From positions 24,800,001-24,864,000 of the forward strand of contig CM060734.1 of assembly GCA_030704615.1 (NCBI GenBank): a stretch of 64,000 nucleotides of DNA, written 5' to 3'. A model generated the notes under the pieces. The model searched no databases and was not told where the DNA came from. It saw only the letters and a program-made list of their open reading frames with translations. The position numbers and the translations under genes are program-made. Shown in pieces: positions 9,518 to 22,990 of this stretch (positions within the stretch are counted from its first letter, which is position 1; the number at the start of each line of letters is the position of its first letter). This DNA comes from Takakia lepidozioides (Eukaryota; Streptophyta; Takakiopsida; Takakiales; Takakiaceae).

Positions 9518-11516
9518 GAGGCGTGCTAGATTGTGAGCAGCTCACGTGAGCAGAAAAAACTGAGAGCAAGATTCTGCTCACAGTTTTCGCCCTATTGCCG
9601 CGGACTTGTACCTGCTGGAAGCCCTATTACCGTGGGCTACAAACATCGAAAAATGAGCATTTTGTTTTAAGAGTGAGCTTGCGGGTTAGCAGCAACATTG
9701 TGGAATGGTTGATTGATGTTTGAGTTTGTTTTGAAAAGGAGTTGGATGAAAGGAGTGGATGAACGATGGATGAATGTGCGATGAGAAAAGATGGATGAGA
9801 AAGAGAGTGGATGAATGAAAACGACGAATTCAGACCGGGGACCGCTAAAGGAAGCCCGAAAACACATCTTCAAACATGCAAGGTAGGGAAACTGATGCTT
9901 CATAAATGTCTGTCTTAAAACAATGAGTCATTCCGAAAAGGCACTTCCACTGCTATCTGATTTTGAGCCCAAAACTGATGCATAACTGTCTATAAAGATA
10001 CTAGCCCGGCTTTGCACAAAACCACCTCTATCGCGGACCACAGAAGGGGGAGATGAGAGGAGACAAATGTGCCAGATTAAGATGGCGTTGACGCCACCTT
10101 GATGCCACCTTAATCTGGCTTGAATTAAGCTCCAACAGGGTCTGGGAATTAAGGTGGCGTTGACGCCACCTTAATGCCAAGCCTGTTTCCCTCTACGAAT
10201 ATGGCTGCTCGCCAAGGCTTTTATTTAGTTTTTATTGTTTTATTGTTTTTGGGGTGAATTGTCGTGTTCGAACAGGGACTGGGAATTAAGATGTCGTCAA
10301 CGACACCTTAATCTGGCACATTCGGGAAAAATAAAATTAAAAAAAAATTCAGATTTGTTTTTTGTTTTTTGTTTTTTGTTTTGTTTTTTTTTTCCCCTTC
10401 CGAATGTGCCAGATTAAGGTGTTGTCAACGACACCTTAATTCCCAGCCCCTGTTGGAACATGACAATTCACCTGCCACCTTAATCTGGTTGGTCTTTGGG
10501 GCTGGAATTAAGCTCTAACAGGGGCTGGGAATTAAGGTGTCGTTGACGACACCTTAATCTGGCACATTCGGGGGAAAAAAAGAAAAAAGAAAAACAGATT
10601 TTTATTTATGTTTTCCTTCCGAATGTGCCAGATTAAGATGTCGTCAATGACACCTTAATTCCCAGCCCCTGTTGGAACCTGACAATTCACCTGCCACCAT
10701 AATCTGGTTGGTCTTCTGGGCTGGAATTAAGCTCTAACAGGGACTGGGAATTAAGGTGGTGTTGACGCCACCTTAATGTCGAGCCTGTTTACCTCTGCGA
10801 ACATGGCTCCTGAGTCCCCGCCAAGGCTTTTATTTCATTTTATTTTTTATTTTTTTGGGGGTGAATTGTCATGTTCTTTGTGAGGGCTGCGAATGACACC
10901 ACCTTAATGCCCAGCCTATTGCAATGGTAGAACATGGCTGTTCGCTTAGGTTTTGTTTTAATTTTAAATGTTTTAATTGGTTTTTGGGTTGGATTCTCAT
11001 GTGCCGTTTGAATTAGGGTTACCGTTTTGGGTTACTGGCTTCCGTTTCTGCTTTGGGGTTTATCATTGCGGGCATGGGTTTTCGGTTTATGGTTTTCCAT
11101 GGGGGTTTGAAATTTGGGTTGCGGGATCAGTGTTTGTAGTTACGGTTTCCCCGTGTTTCCCCGGGTATAGAATTTGTCGTCAATGTCGTGTTTGCTGTAC
11201 AATCAGTTTTATTTCAGTCCATGCATCCTCCACTCTTCAGGACTCACGTTCATCCCATATTCATCCATCATCCATCCATCACCTTCTTTCATTCATCCAT
11301 GCCTCTTTCATCCGTCCGTGTTTTATGACAAATTCATTCAGAACAGTTTGCATCCACGACAATAGGCCCTATATTACCTCGGTTGTAGGCTCTGCTTCCC
11401 TAATCTACTTACGCTTAAAATCTGCTCACGCTTAAGGATTCTGCTCACGATTAGTGTGCAAAGCGTGAGCGTGCTCACGTGAGCTGCTCACACGGTAGCT
11501 ACCCTCCAATGTAGCC
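9518..11516. mobile_element. Non-autonomous MULE-like TIR element (2.0 kb)
   Basis: Bounded by inverted ends. The left begins GAGGCGTGCTAGATTGTGAG and continues CAGCTCACGTGAGCA. The right end, reverse complemented, begins GAGGGTAGCTACCGTGTGAG and continues with the same CAGCTCACGTGAGCA. That gives about 35 bp at about 80 percent identity. The 9-bp duplication fits Mutator-like elements. Subterminal motifs AAGCGTGAGC and TAAGCGTGAGCAGA also occur next to the related end at 24940. Inside are a palindrome array (10076-10777) and simple-sequence tracts; no transposase is present. Confidence 0.78.
10076..10777. repeat. Array of seven 28-bp palindromes (family P2)
   Basis: Copies at 10076-10103, 10148-10175, 10285-10312, 10413-10440, 10531-10558, 10632-10659 and 10750-10777. 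Each has 13-bp arms such as ATTAAGGTGTCGT and ACGACACCTTAAT around a 2-bp centre. The centre is TG in four copies and CA in three. Flanks alternate as well: copies 10285 and 10531 are followed by CTGGCACATTCGGG, while copies 10413 and 10632 are preceded by CCGAATGTGCCAG. Neighbouring copies therefore also form larger stem-loops. Confidence 0.92.
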
Positions 11517-11525
11517 TATAAGATC

Positions 11526-12310
11526 ATTGCAAAAGCACTAGCACTAAGACTCCAACCTCTGCTGCCCAGGTTAATCAGGCCTAACCAGACAGGATTCATA
11601 AAGGGTTGTTACATTATGGACAATCTACTTCTGGCCCAGGAAGCTCCTCACTATGCCCTAAAAACGGAGCAGGCCATTGCAATGCTGCTTCTAGACTTTG
11701 AGAAGGCCTTTGATAGGGTGGAGTGGTCATTCTTCCTAGGAACCCCTACCAAAGTAGGTCTTCCAGACTCGTTCTGCCAATGGGTGCGTATTCTATTGTA
11801 GAACTCATCCAGCAGGGTAATGATCAATGGACAGCTCTCTAAACCATTCCCCCTTCACAGATCAGTCAGACAAGGCTGCCCCCTAGCTCATTTTTATTTT
11901 TTTGTTGTTGCAGACTCCCTAGGATACATGTTAGAAAACAACCCAGACATCCTTGGCCTTCAAGTCTCAAACTATCACACCCACCAGCCCGCACAAGTCA
12001 AGGACTCAATGTTCGTAGATGATGCTCTTCTGATATTGCAGGCCACCTCAGAAAACCTCCACAATACCTCTGAGACTCTTAACTCTTTCTGCCAAGCCTC
12101 CGGGTTTAAAGTTAATTGGGCCAAAACTTGTGCTATCCTTGCCGGGGACTTGTCCAGATCAACGATAGGTATCGACCCCTCTTGGGGATCAAATCTGGGC
12201 CTTTCTTGGTTGAGATCAGGTCAATCAACGACCTACCTGGGCTACACATTTGGAGTGGATCTCACAGATGAACAACGCTTCGCACCCACTCTATCAAAAT
12301 TTTAAAAAAA
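11526..12310 (+). pseudogene. LINE ORF2, RT catalytic part
   Basis: Continues the LINE after the insertion: YKIIAKALALRLQPLLPRLI, RPNQTGFIKG, LLLDFEKAFDRVEW (first catalytic Asp), VRQGCPLA, and MFVDDALLI with the catalytic FVDD at 12012-12023, then LNSFCQASGFKVNWAKT. Stops at 11799 and 12303 and shifts make it non-functional. The FVDD and QTGFIKGR-like motifs fit plant L1. It copies element RNA at nicked genomic target sites. Confidence 0.9.
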
Positions 12311-14207
12311 AACTTTACTTTCTGGGGATCCAAGCACCTCTCCATAACTGGCAGGGTGCTGGCAGTTAATCAGATTAACTCTGCAGGGATCTGGTTCTTC
12401 TCATCCTCATGGCGGCCTAATCCCTCACAAATCAAGCAGGTCAGAGCTCTTCTTAGAAATTGTGTTTGGGGAGTGGAAAGCAGCTCCTCGCGTTGCAAAA
12501 GGCCACAAGTTTCGTGGAAACAAATCTGCCTCCTAAAAGAAATGGGGGGGCTTGGCCTTATTGACCCGGATACTCAGATCATAGCTTTGTTAGGGAAATG
12601 GCTACCAAGATTCTTTGGTCTAGAAGGGGGTTGGTGGAAATTCCTGGTGGCAGGGAACATTCAAGCTTCCTCCCCTCTCAAAAACTCCCTGTAGAACCCC
12701 TCCTTTCGATGGGTGGCTCAAGGCTTCCAGCTTAAATCAGTTGGATCTACTCTGTGGTCTACGATTTGGGAGGCCTGGGGGAGACTAAGACATTTCCTCA
12801 AAAAATCGGAACTGCAATCCTTTGACGAAACACTGAGGCAGCACATCTTCCTAAACAAACAACCCACCCTCACAACCTCAACGATCCCAGGCACAACAAT
12901 GGTCTTTTTGAGACAAAAAGAGGGTCAGCCAGATTAAAGACATCTAGAACAACCGAAACTTTCAGGACCCCCCAGCCATAGCTCTCAAAATAGGTGTGGC
13001 AAGGACAAATCAAGGATACCAGGCTGTTAAAGACTCCATCCCACCTTCCTGGCTTCCAATTCTACAAGCAAGCTCTTCCTCACCGAATACCAACTTCTGG
13101 TCTCTAGGAATCATGAAAGACTGTCTCTCAGTCTTCTTTATCAAAGATAGACTCCAGGACTGCTTCCTAGGATTTCCCTTTCTCATTCACCCCATAACGA
13201 TGGTCCTATCCCTTCAAAGTAGCACCCCTATACGCATCCCATTGTTTGTTTATACACCCATAAAAGTCTGTGTTGGATCTCCCCCACGAAAGACATGAAC
13301 CCCGAGCCAGATCCAGCAATCCCTATTCATATATGGTTGGCGAGCAGTTCCTTTCTTTGGGTTCTAGGAAGGCCTTCGGGTGAACTGCAATTTGACCCCA
13401 AAGAGTGGAGTTGGTCATTCAAGCGCTCTCCAGTCCCATTCTTCGCCTACTCCACAAGGAAGGCTTACAAAGCCATGGCCGATCCAGAGCCTCTGATAAA
13501 TGGAACACCAAATGGCAATCCTACGGTTTTCACAATGAAAACTGGAAGGTAATTTGGAACTCTATCTGGAAAAAAACCAGGCCTGCAAAAATCTCAGCGT
13601 TCCTATGGCAGATTGCAAACAGGGTGCTTAAGGTAGGGGAGTGGCTCCAATTCCAGGACGCGCTACTTTGTTCTTGCTGCACTTCGGGCTTGATAGAAAC
13701 TTTAGAGCGCTGCCTTCTAGGCTGCCATGCTCCGGCAAAAGTTTGGAACATGGTTAATGGGCTCTACAGAGATTGGAACCCACAGCACCTATCACCCATC
13801 AACCTGTTGCTCAACTATGATAGGAGCTCCAAAGGAAAAGCACTCGACTGTCCAGTCTTTGAATGCCTCCATGCCTCTGCTCTTTGGCACATATGGAAAG
13901 CACGTTGTGCCTGGTCTTTCTCAGGTTCTACATGCTCTCTGTCTGTTAATTTGCTTTCTAGAATCTTTTGGGATCTGCAAATTGAGGCAAGGAAGGCTTG
14001 GATTAAATTATGTGTAGACATTCAAAGAGCCCCCCAAAGTGCAGTAGAATTGCATGCCTCCTTCAAGAGCACTTGGGCTACCAACGACCACCTCTGCACC
14101 ACCCCCAATCAATCAAGCTACATCTGGATAGCCCTCCCCCCAGTCAGTTCGAGGAATCTTGGGTCAGCACTCCATGGCGGCCTCCCCAGAGTTTGATAGG
14201 GATATAA
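12311..14207 (+). pseudogene. LINE ORF2 C-terminal region with zinc-binding module
   Basis: Frames +12356, +12713, +12996, +13295 and +13405 join in order. They hold the post-RT thumb text (SITGRVLAVNQI), KEMGGLGLIDPDTQIIAL, and the zinc-binding module: ISAFLWQIANRVLKVGEWLQ, LLCSCC, ETLERCLLGCHAPAKVWNM, LWHIWKARCAW. Homologous to the fragment at 20-300. Five or more shifts and stops break it. The layout matches plant L1 elements. Confidence 0.85.
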
Positions 14208-14790
14208 ATTGGAGACACATCAAATCGGCAGCCAGGCTGCGCTTTCGCTAGACACCACTTCTCTAGGCTTCAAGCTTTGCCACACTCCTGTTCAGCTAAC
14301 TTCACATGCACCAGTGCTCATCCTCAATGTAGTTCGTAGAGTAGTGGCTCATTCGCCTCAACCCCCTAAGAGCATAGCATAGGATTCTTGCCCTAGTTCT
14401 GCTCTAGTTCATCTCTCTCCAGAACGGAGAAGGTTTCATCCGAGTAGGATGGAGGCCCATCGGGCCTGTTTTTTCGCATAACTCCTTTTAGGAGGTTCAT
14501 CCATCCAGTATGGATGACGCTACAAGTTCTGACTTTGGTCCACTCCTCGTTCGAGGGTAGTTCCTATGCTCGAAAGCCACGATCCGACAATGTGCCTTCC
14601 CACCAACATATAAATTCCTACCATGTCGTACACCTCCCTCTCTAGCCAACTTTCACTGGTTACGGTGTGTGTGCCTTATGGCGTTCCACTGGGGTTTTAA
14701 TTTCTTACCCCGCAAAATAAACTTAATAAAGCTCCAGGGCTACTATCCCCTGTTATCTTATATATATATATACTACGGATATAAAAATGC
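14208..14790 (+). other. LINE 3' UTR with poly(A) signals and (TA)n end
   Basis: Follows the last LINE frame. CAAAATAAACTTAATAAAGC near 14719-14738 offers two overlapping polyadenylation signals. The stretch ends in TTATATATATATATA at about 14758-14772, a plausible simple-repeat tail. Upstream it has short hairpins, for example GGAGGCCCATCGGGCCTG at about 14450. No gene lies between here and beta-tubulin. Confidence 0.55.
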
Positions 14791-15880
14791 ATTGATAGGA
14801 TGGCTAGCATGCTAGAGTCTAGTAAGAGGATGATGTCAGCAATGCTACTCCAACACCCTTTGACCTTGCAAAATAGTGATACTTATAAACTCTATTCTTT
14901 TAGAAGGTCAACTTCCATGATATAAGGGAAATCTAGGTGGAGTTCGAAAGATGATCAGACTAGAGAAACAACCAAATATCACATATATCACAGGGAGTAA
15001 TTTGCATGAGATACAGCTCAGGAAATTTTTCTCCAAAAAAAAAAAAAAAAAAAAAAACAAAAACTGGACTGCTGCTTCTCCCAACGGCTACTGTGCACAT
15101 TTGTCCTGTACTAGTCCCCTTTTTAAATTTCAAAATTTGGCCCTCCCCCTGTACTACTGTGTATGTACATCTATGAGCCCTGGATTCATCCATCCATCCC
15201 AGCACCTGCAGCCTGAAGCATGGCAGCAGACTGCAAGGAAAGCATGTGAGGGGTCTGCCACACGTGCCCTGCTTGTGTGGGGGCTGGGCATGCCAGGCAG
15301 CCATGTGACTATGCCTGCCATTTTGGTAGCCCCATTTGTTTTCGCTCATTCGGCAATCCCAAGTGGGAAGTTGCACTTTGCACTTCAGATTCTAGTTTCA
15401 TTTGTCGTTTCGGGAGCGGAAGAACGATGCTCGTGAATGGGAAAAAATATGGGATTGGTGACGGATGGTGCGATTAACTTCCGCAAACTCCACGCCCAAT
15501 TGACCGGCCGGCCGGAGGAGATTGTTTTGAAGAATAATAACAAGGAGGGCGGTGCATGCCAGCTGGGGCTAGTTTTAGAGTGTGCGCAGCTCTTGGCACG
15601 TGCGAATCGAGTAAGTAAGTAAAGTCAAAAACTTGCTACAAAGGCTTGGAAAATTGAAAGGCGATGGGTCCTTCGACCAAAGTTCTGAGAAAAATGCTTA
15701 AAAAAATAACGATCCAGATCGGGCGGACTTTCCGGGAGGGTGCCACGTGCAGGCATCGTGGGAGGTAAGGTCTGCAGACAGGACTGTGTGGTGTTTCAGG
15801 CGGGCGTTTCCTCGCAAGGCCTGCTCCGCTGGGTGTGCAACTTATCGCTGCGGCCCGCCATCTCCATTCACATCTTCACG
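14791..15880. other. Intergenic; A23 tract; beta-tubulin upstream region
   Basis: No supported gene. A run of 23 A at 15035-15057 could be a retroposition scar. It makes a 161-codon open frame across it look longer than it is; I do not call that a gene. From about 15460 onward the sequence should be the promoter and 5' leader of beta-tubulin, but I cannot place a convincing TATA box or start site. Confidence 0.4.
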
Positions 15881-15889
15881 TTCTCACCA

Positions 15890-17908
<2,019 letters not shown>

Positions 17909-18590
17909 GGGGGTGTTGCCTCTCTTGTTGGCTATTCTCATAAGTCTGATATATGGTATCTTATCTGCAGTCAGAACTGTGATGCCCCAAACTTTCCTCA
18001 TCACAGATTTATCTTATTCATCCAAAGCGGCGATACTCATTCTTAGTATAAATTTTTGGCTTAAAATACCGTGCCGTTACCAAGATATCACAGCCAGGGT
18101 TAGTTATGGCTTGTGGCTGCATCATGACCGTTCAATAGATCTAGGGCTTTGATGTGGCGCCGCGGGCTCAGCCTGACATGCCTCGCCATGTGTCAGGAAG
18201 GCATGCAGCAGGGTTTGTATAAAGTGGCGGCCTGACCTTGTGTCAGGCAGCTGATGTACTCTGGTGTATGTAGATGTGGAAAGCTGTCTGATTGCGATAC
18301 GTGTGTATGATTTTCTGTCAGTTCGCTCGTTGAGATCCTCCTCTCGCGTGCATGCACGGTCCTCTTGTTTTCCCTAGTTGTTTTGGAGAGCACTTGAGAG
18401 GATAGGCAGATATTCCTCTTGCTTCTTTTATGGTGAAGACGCGCCGGGTGTTTTTCTTGATCATTTAAACGGCGTGCTTAGGTTAAGATTAAGAGCTCCT
18501 CTTATAAGATGGCGGCAGCCCGCCACCCTGCAGTGTATTTGCTTAGTGTTGAGTTCTCTCCATGCTTGCTCGTTAATCTTGCTTATATTT
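17909..18590 (+). other. Beta-tubulin 3' UTR, then TATA-containing non-coding DNA
   Basis: The 3' UTR probably runs to about 18130. I do not see a clean AATAAA. At 18173-18240 the text CCTGACATG...CATGTGTCAGG forms a stem, and TTTGTATAAAGTGG at about 18214 looks like a TATA box. A good 3' splice site, TATATTTCAG, ends at 18593 just before the ATG at 18597. This could be the promoter and leader of the unit that follows. Confidence 0.4.
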
Positions 18591-18596
18591 CAGACT

Positions 18597-19670
18597 ATGG
18601 CGTCTCATGTGTCGATTACTAGAAGTGCTATTAATCGTGACGGAGAGCGCTTGCATATAGAGCTTGATCTGGTCATTTCACTTTCTGCTTCATCTGCTAA
18701 CCCTCCTTCCAGCACGCCACCTGGCACTCTTGCCTTGCCGGTGTTGCCGGTGCGTGGAGATAATGCTATTGATTCAGGTCTTGTTGTCCTCTTGAATTCA
18801 CCTAGTCCTAGTGAAGAAGCTAATCTAGCTGCAGCCGAAGCTTGGTCGCCCAGCACTGCGAGGTCCGGTTCATTGGATAGCTGTGATCCAGAGTATTATA
18901 ACGTCTGTCCTAGAGAGCAGGAGCGAGAATTTGAGGGACATAGCTCGTTCACAGGAGTATGATGCTACAGTGTGTAACTTACTTTCTGTTGATCAATTCT
19001 GGTTTGACAAAATAGAGATTGCGGTGCAACGGGACATATCCTACTTTACTGAGAGTCAAGTTTCGGCGCCAAGACGACCTAACTCTGACCCAGCGGTGAT
19101 CGCTACGGACTCTCTCTCTTTGACAAGGCAAGTTGTGGCTTCGAGGAAGCTGCTCGTCTATCTCGTGATGTGGTCAAGTTCCGTTTCTTGAATCATCAGG
19201 TTTTGTTGTGGAAAGAACTGGGGCTTCATCTTCCTTTATCCATTGAACGTGTTCACCGTGATTGGCTGGTCTCCTTCTTTGTCGAGCCATCTTGGCTGTC
19301 GTTAGCTCTCCGAGGTACAGGCTCTCTCATTTTACGTCTTCTTCGCTTTCATCACGAGCCAAGCAAGGGTCTGCCACCGTCGATCGACCTGCTTCAAGGA
19401 CTGTCGTCGGATAGTCTGTTTGGCCGAGCTTCCAACATTGTTATTTTGCCAGGGACTTTATTTGACGATCAACGGCTTGTCAGACCTGAGATGCTTCAAA
19501 ATCTTGATCGCTTTCCTGTCTCGCATTTGGGAGAAGGAGAACTCTACTTGTGTGTCCTTTTGGGTTAAGACCACGAGCACGTGGAAATGGTGGGCGCTCT
19601 CCATGCACGATTCTGACTCTCACGACATCACCAAGGTGATCTCCTGTTCGACCTGGCCTTGAATTAAGGG
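18597..19670 (+). pseudogene. Unrecognised reading frames, possibly leader Gag of an LTR element
   Basis: From ATG 18597 a frame of 121 codons begins MASHVSITRSAINRDGERLH and is rich in Ser, Pro and Leu. It is followed by overlapping frames at 18883-19191 and 19170-19568 that look like one protein broken by shifts (for example RSQEYDATVCNLLSVDQFWF, later VLLWKELGLHLPLSIERVH). I do not recognise the family. Being immediately upstream of the gag-protease remnant, in the same orientation, suggests one degraded retroelement, but a host gene fragment is possible. Confidence 0.3.
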
Positions 19671-19825
19671 CGATCATGGTATTGCGGGCTGCTGTAGCGG
19701 ATTGCTACCCATCCCTGTTCGCCGACTTTGGCTTAATCAGAACTCTTGTTGGTATTCGTTGCTTCCAGGTTATCTCTCTACTATTCCTATATCTTGACAT
19801 CGTTTAATCAGAACAAAATATTTTC

Positions 19826-21640
19826 TTGTTCGTGTTTGGGCTCATTGCTTCCTGTTGTATGGTAAGAAACACTGTCAGTACTTGGCTGAGGTCTGGGAGA
19901 CAACGTGTTGCGATGGATGCTCCCGATCTGGTCACAACAGAATCAGCCCCTGTCGAAGTCAGAGAGACGGGTCTTCCATCACCTACAGGTAATTTGAGTG
20001 ACAATCCGCGACTGCAACATGGAGTGGTAAGTCTAGATGAGGGATCGCCTCTACCAGAGGCCAGTCTCTATACTGATTTATCTTGCGAGGATGGTATTGT
20101 TTCCCAAGAATTAGATGATGTTCAGGTGACGCCCATTGGTCTCACAAAGATAGTGCAATTTGAAGTTGCAGGGGTCACTATGTTGCCTGGCAATGGGCCT
20201 GTGGTGCCAAGTATAGATGGTACTGGTAATTTTGTCACTAACAAGGGCCTGTCCGCAACTGTTGATCAGTTAGCCTCTACTCGACATATGGCCATGTTGC
20301 CTGGCCTGTCTCAAGTTACAAGAGCCAGTTCTTTGGGTGGTATTTCCAGGCATGCCATCCCTTCCCCTTCTTTAGACCCGATTGCTAGTGGTGTATGCAA
20401 TGCAAATGTGCAAGTCCCAGTGGGAAGGGCTAATGTGAGCAATATGCCAGCCCCACCAAGTGCTCGTGTTAACATAGGAACTGATGTTGGTTTGTCTGTT
20501 TCTATGATGCATGTTCCTAATCCTGCTCTTGGGGGAGGAATTGGTGTGTCTGTGACTTCTGGATTGTCTGTTGGCATGAATACTGCTTGTTCTAGCTCTA
20601 GTGTAGGCGGTCAGTCAGCCCAGCAATTGGGAAGACCACCCATTCCCACCATGAATGGAGTGGCTCCAAACCAAGCAGCCATGATCAGTCAAGCTGTTCA
20701 ATCAAGGCCTGTATTTCATGCACCCCCGGTGGGCGTGACAACATTTCCGCCTAGCCTGCCATCTTTGTCATATCAAGGTCCCTCTAATGTCATGAGTAAC
20801 AACTATGTCCCGGTTACTAGTGGGGTCCATGCTATGAATACAACCACTAATCAGACTCAGGCTATGACTCATTGCTGCCCGGCTCATGGATCTGCTCAGC
20901 CTGGTCACATGAATCATAGTCTGCCCTGTCATTTGCTTCCTCAACTCACTACCCAGCCCTATCCAGAATACACAATGGGAGAAGACTTTGATAGATATCT
21001 CTAGATGTTTGAAGTGATTGCTAATGTGAATGGTGTGCCTGAGAATTTTAAAATGGCAATTTTTAGAATGAGCATGAAGGGACCAGCCCGTGACTTGTTG
21101 CATGCAGCTGTCATGGATGACCCCCATATGACTTGGGCATCCCTTGTGGAATGGGCTAAAACCCTATTCAAACCTCCTGAAAGACCCTTGGACTGCTTCA
21201 CCTAATTGAGCTCCAGGACTTACCAGCCAGGAGAGTCCTTGTGGAAGTATTACATGGATCTAAAATTTGCTGCATTGATCTAGCAGAACGTGATCGTATG
21301 GTGAAGACCGACTTTCTCCTTGGCTTGCCCCATGTTATTCAAAATTGGGCCCAACGTCGTCATTTTGTCAATGACAAAACTATGCGAGCTGAAATTAATC
21401 TTAAGATGGCAGACTTGGCTGACAGCAAATCAATGCAAACTCATGCCAAGTTTCAAGCTCCAGTGGGCTCCGAACTTGGCATGGCTGCAACATCTTCACC
21501 TTATGTCCTGCCTGCTATGCAATGCAAGTTAGATAATTTCACTCTTCAAGGGCCGGCCAACACAGTGGGTAGTTTAAGTGAGTCAGTTGCCACTCAGTTC
21601 GCTGCCATGCAAGCTCATCAGCAATGGTGGTAGCCTAGAC
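19826..21640 (+). pseudogene. gag: Gag of a Ty3/gypsy-type retrotransposon
   Basis: A long frame rich in Gly, Ser, Val and Pro to 21004, then after a single TAG (21002-21004) the capsid-like text MFEVIANVNGVPENFKMAIF, MSMKGPARDLLHA, TWASLVEWAKTLF. This is the retrotransposon Gag pattern. A shift near 21200 leads to a frame running to 21633. The TAG follows a Leu codon where a CAG would keep the frame. No zinc knuckle is clear; a possible CFERGHWTKHCPD-like remnant lies near 21715-21775. Confidence 0.65.
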
Positions 21641-21933
21641 AGCCACGGGCACAGACAGGTGGTAGCAACAGAGGTCGTACCCAAACTGGGCAGGCCTATG
21701 AAGGCATCCGAGCCGCATGTTACATACGTGGGTCTTTTGAACATTGGACCAAGCATTGCCCTGATAGAGCAGGCTTACCAGAGCTGCTTAAAAACAAAAG
21801 GCTGCCAGTGGTCCTAACCCTCCTTTAAACTAGACAGACCTCTTGGGAAGGGGGCAAGAGGTCCACCAGTCACCAACCCTTCCTCTTTCGTTCCTTTGCA
21901 AGCTGTGTTGTCTACTAATTTCAAAGCTTTGCA

Positions 21934-22326
21934 TTGTCCTCTAAGCAGGCAGACCTCAGGACAGCGGATCAGCCCTCTCATGCCCAATGCCATATTCACG
22001 AGTTAAGTTTCCCTTGTGTAATCGACACGGGTTGCACCATATCTGCTATGCCTCTAAATATTGTGAGAGTTCTTGGTCTTAAGTTATGCCCTGCCTCTGG
22101 TGTTGAAGTACTAATTGCGGATGGGTCTAGATATGAGCCTCTAGGTTTGGTCACTGTGCCTATCAGGATTCACAAGAAGGAGGTCGTGGTTACATGTATT
22201 GTCACTATAGGTGATCAATTCTTGCTAGGCCTTGATTGGATGACTGGAGCTGGTGCAACCATCAGTCTGGCTGATTACTCCCTCCGATTTAACAATGGAG
22301 AGGGCCATGAGGTCGTTGTTCCATAG
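21934..22326 (+). pseudogene. Retroviral-type aspartic protease
   Basis: FPCVIDTGCTISAMPLNIV gives the active DTG in a beta-strand context, followed by VEVLIADGSRYEPLG, then FLLGLDWMTGAGATISL, the second conserved motif. About 130 residues, the right size for a retropepsin domain. It follows the Gag remnant in the expected order. The element is truncated: no RT, RNase H or integrase follows within the next 2.5 kb. Confidence 0.75.
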
Positions 22327-22930
22327 GTCTTCCGCCTGGCGTAAGGTACCTCCTCCTACCTAGATGAAACTTCATGTCTGAGAAGGTAATGATTTTAACA
22401 AAGGGAATTTCTAGGTGGGTTTTTACACAAGTAGCGGCTATTGTATAGTCCATGCAACTTGGTAGCCCTTTATGATGTAGTGCATAATGGCCGCCGTGTT
22501 GGCTGCCTTGGCACACATGGGGGGTTGGTATCACATGAGCACGCTCATGTGAGCAGGTGTGAGTACAAGCCATAGTCATGGGGGTTTTATGTTTTTAAAC
22601 CTCGGTCACAGGAGTTATATGTTTTCAAAACAGAAAAAAAAACCATTAGTGGACATAGAGACACGGTGCGTTTATAGGGTACAACTGCACCAATACGATA
22701 AACTACTTGGTCTATATGTACATTTATAAACATTCAACACGTTCTAAATAATTCCCTGTAAACCAAAACATATTGTATACTAAGAGAATCATTTTAATAT
22801 TAACTATTATATTGTGGTTCACCTCCAAACAAAAAACAAAAAACACCATATATAAACCCTTATTCAACCAAAATTTCACAAGGCAAAACCTTGAGTAGTA
22901 TAGCCTTGAACAACCCTAAACATATAGCAG
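22327..22930. other. Non-coding, with a TGAGC palindrome like the MULE ends
   Basis: At about 22525-22558 the text CACATGAGCACGCTCATGTG, then AGCAGGTGTGAG, resembles the TIR core GAGCAGCTCACGTGAGC of the 9518-11516 element. It may be a diverged end of the same family, but no partner or target duplication was found. The rest is AT-rich with no gene. Confidence 0.35.
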
Positions 22931-22990
22931 TGGCGGCTAGGACCTTACGAAATTCGTAAGGTGACGATTTTGGGGGGGCCATGAAGGGAC
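22931..22990 (+). mobile_element. hAT-like transposon end
   Basis: CAGTGGCGGCTAGGACC, followed by a 19-bp palindrome (CCTTACGAA, A, TTCGTAAGG at 22944-22962) and a G-run, resembles hAT terminal sequences that start CAGTGGCGG. The opposite terminus was not found in the window, so its extent is unknown. Confidence 0.4.

Noticed and set aside
10076-10777. Palindrome centres (TTGAC) as WRKY W-boxes
   Set aside because: TTGAC arises from the palindrome design, flanks do not favour the full W-box, and there is no nearby gene promoter.
14951-15436. 161-codon frame upstream of beta-tubulin
   Set aside because: It runs through a 23-A tract and otherwise unbiased sequence; no family recognised.
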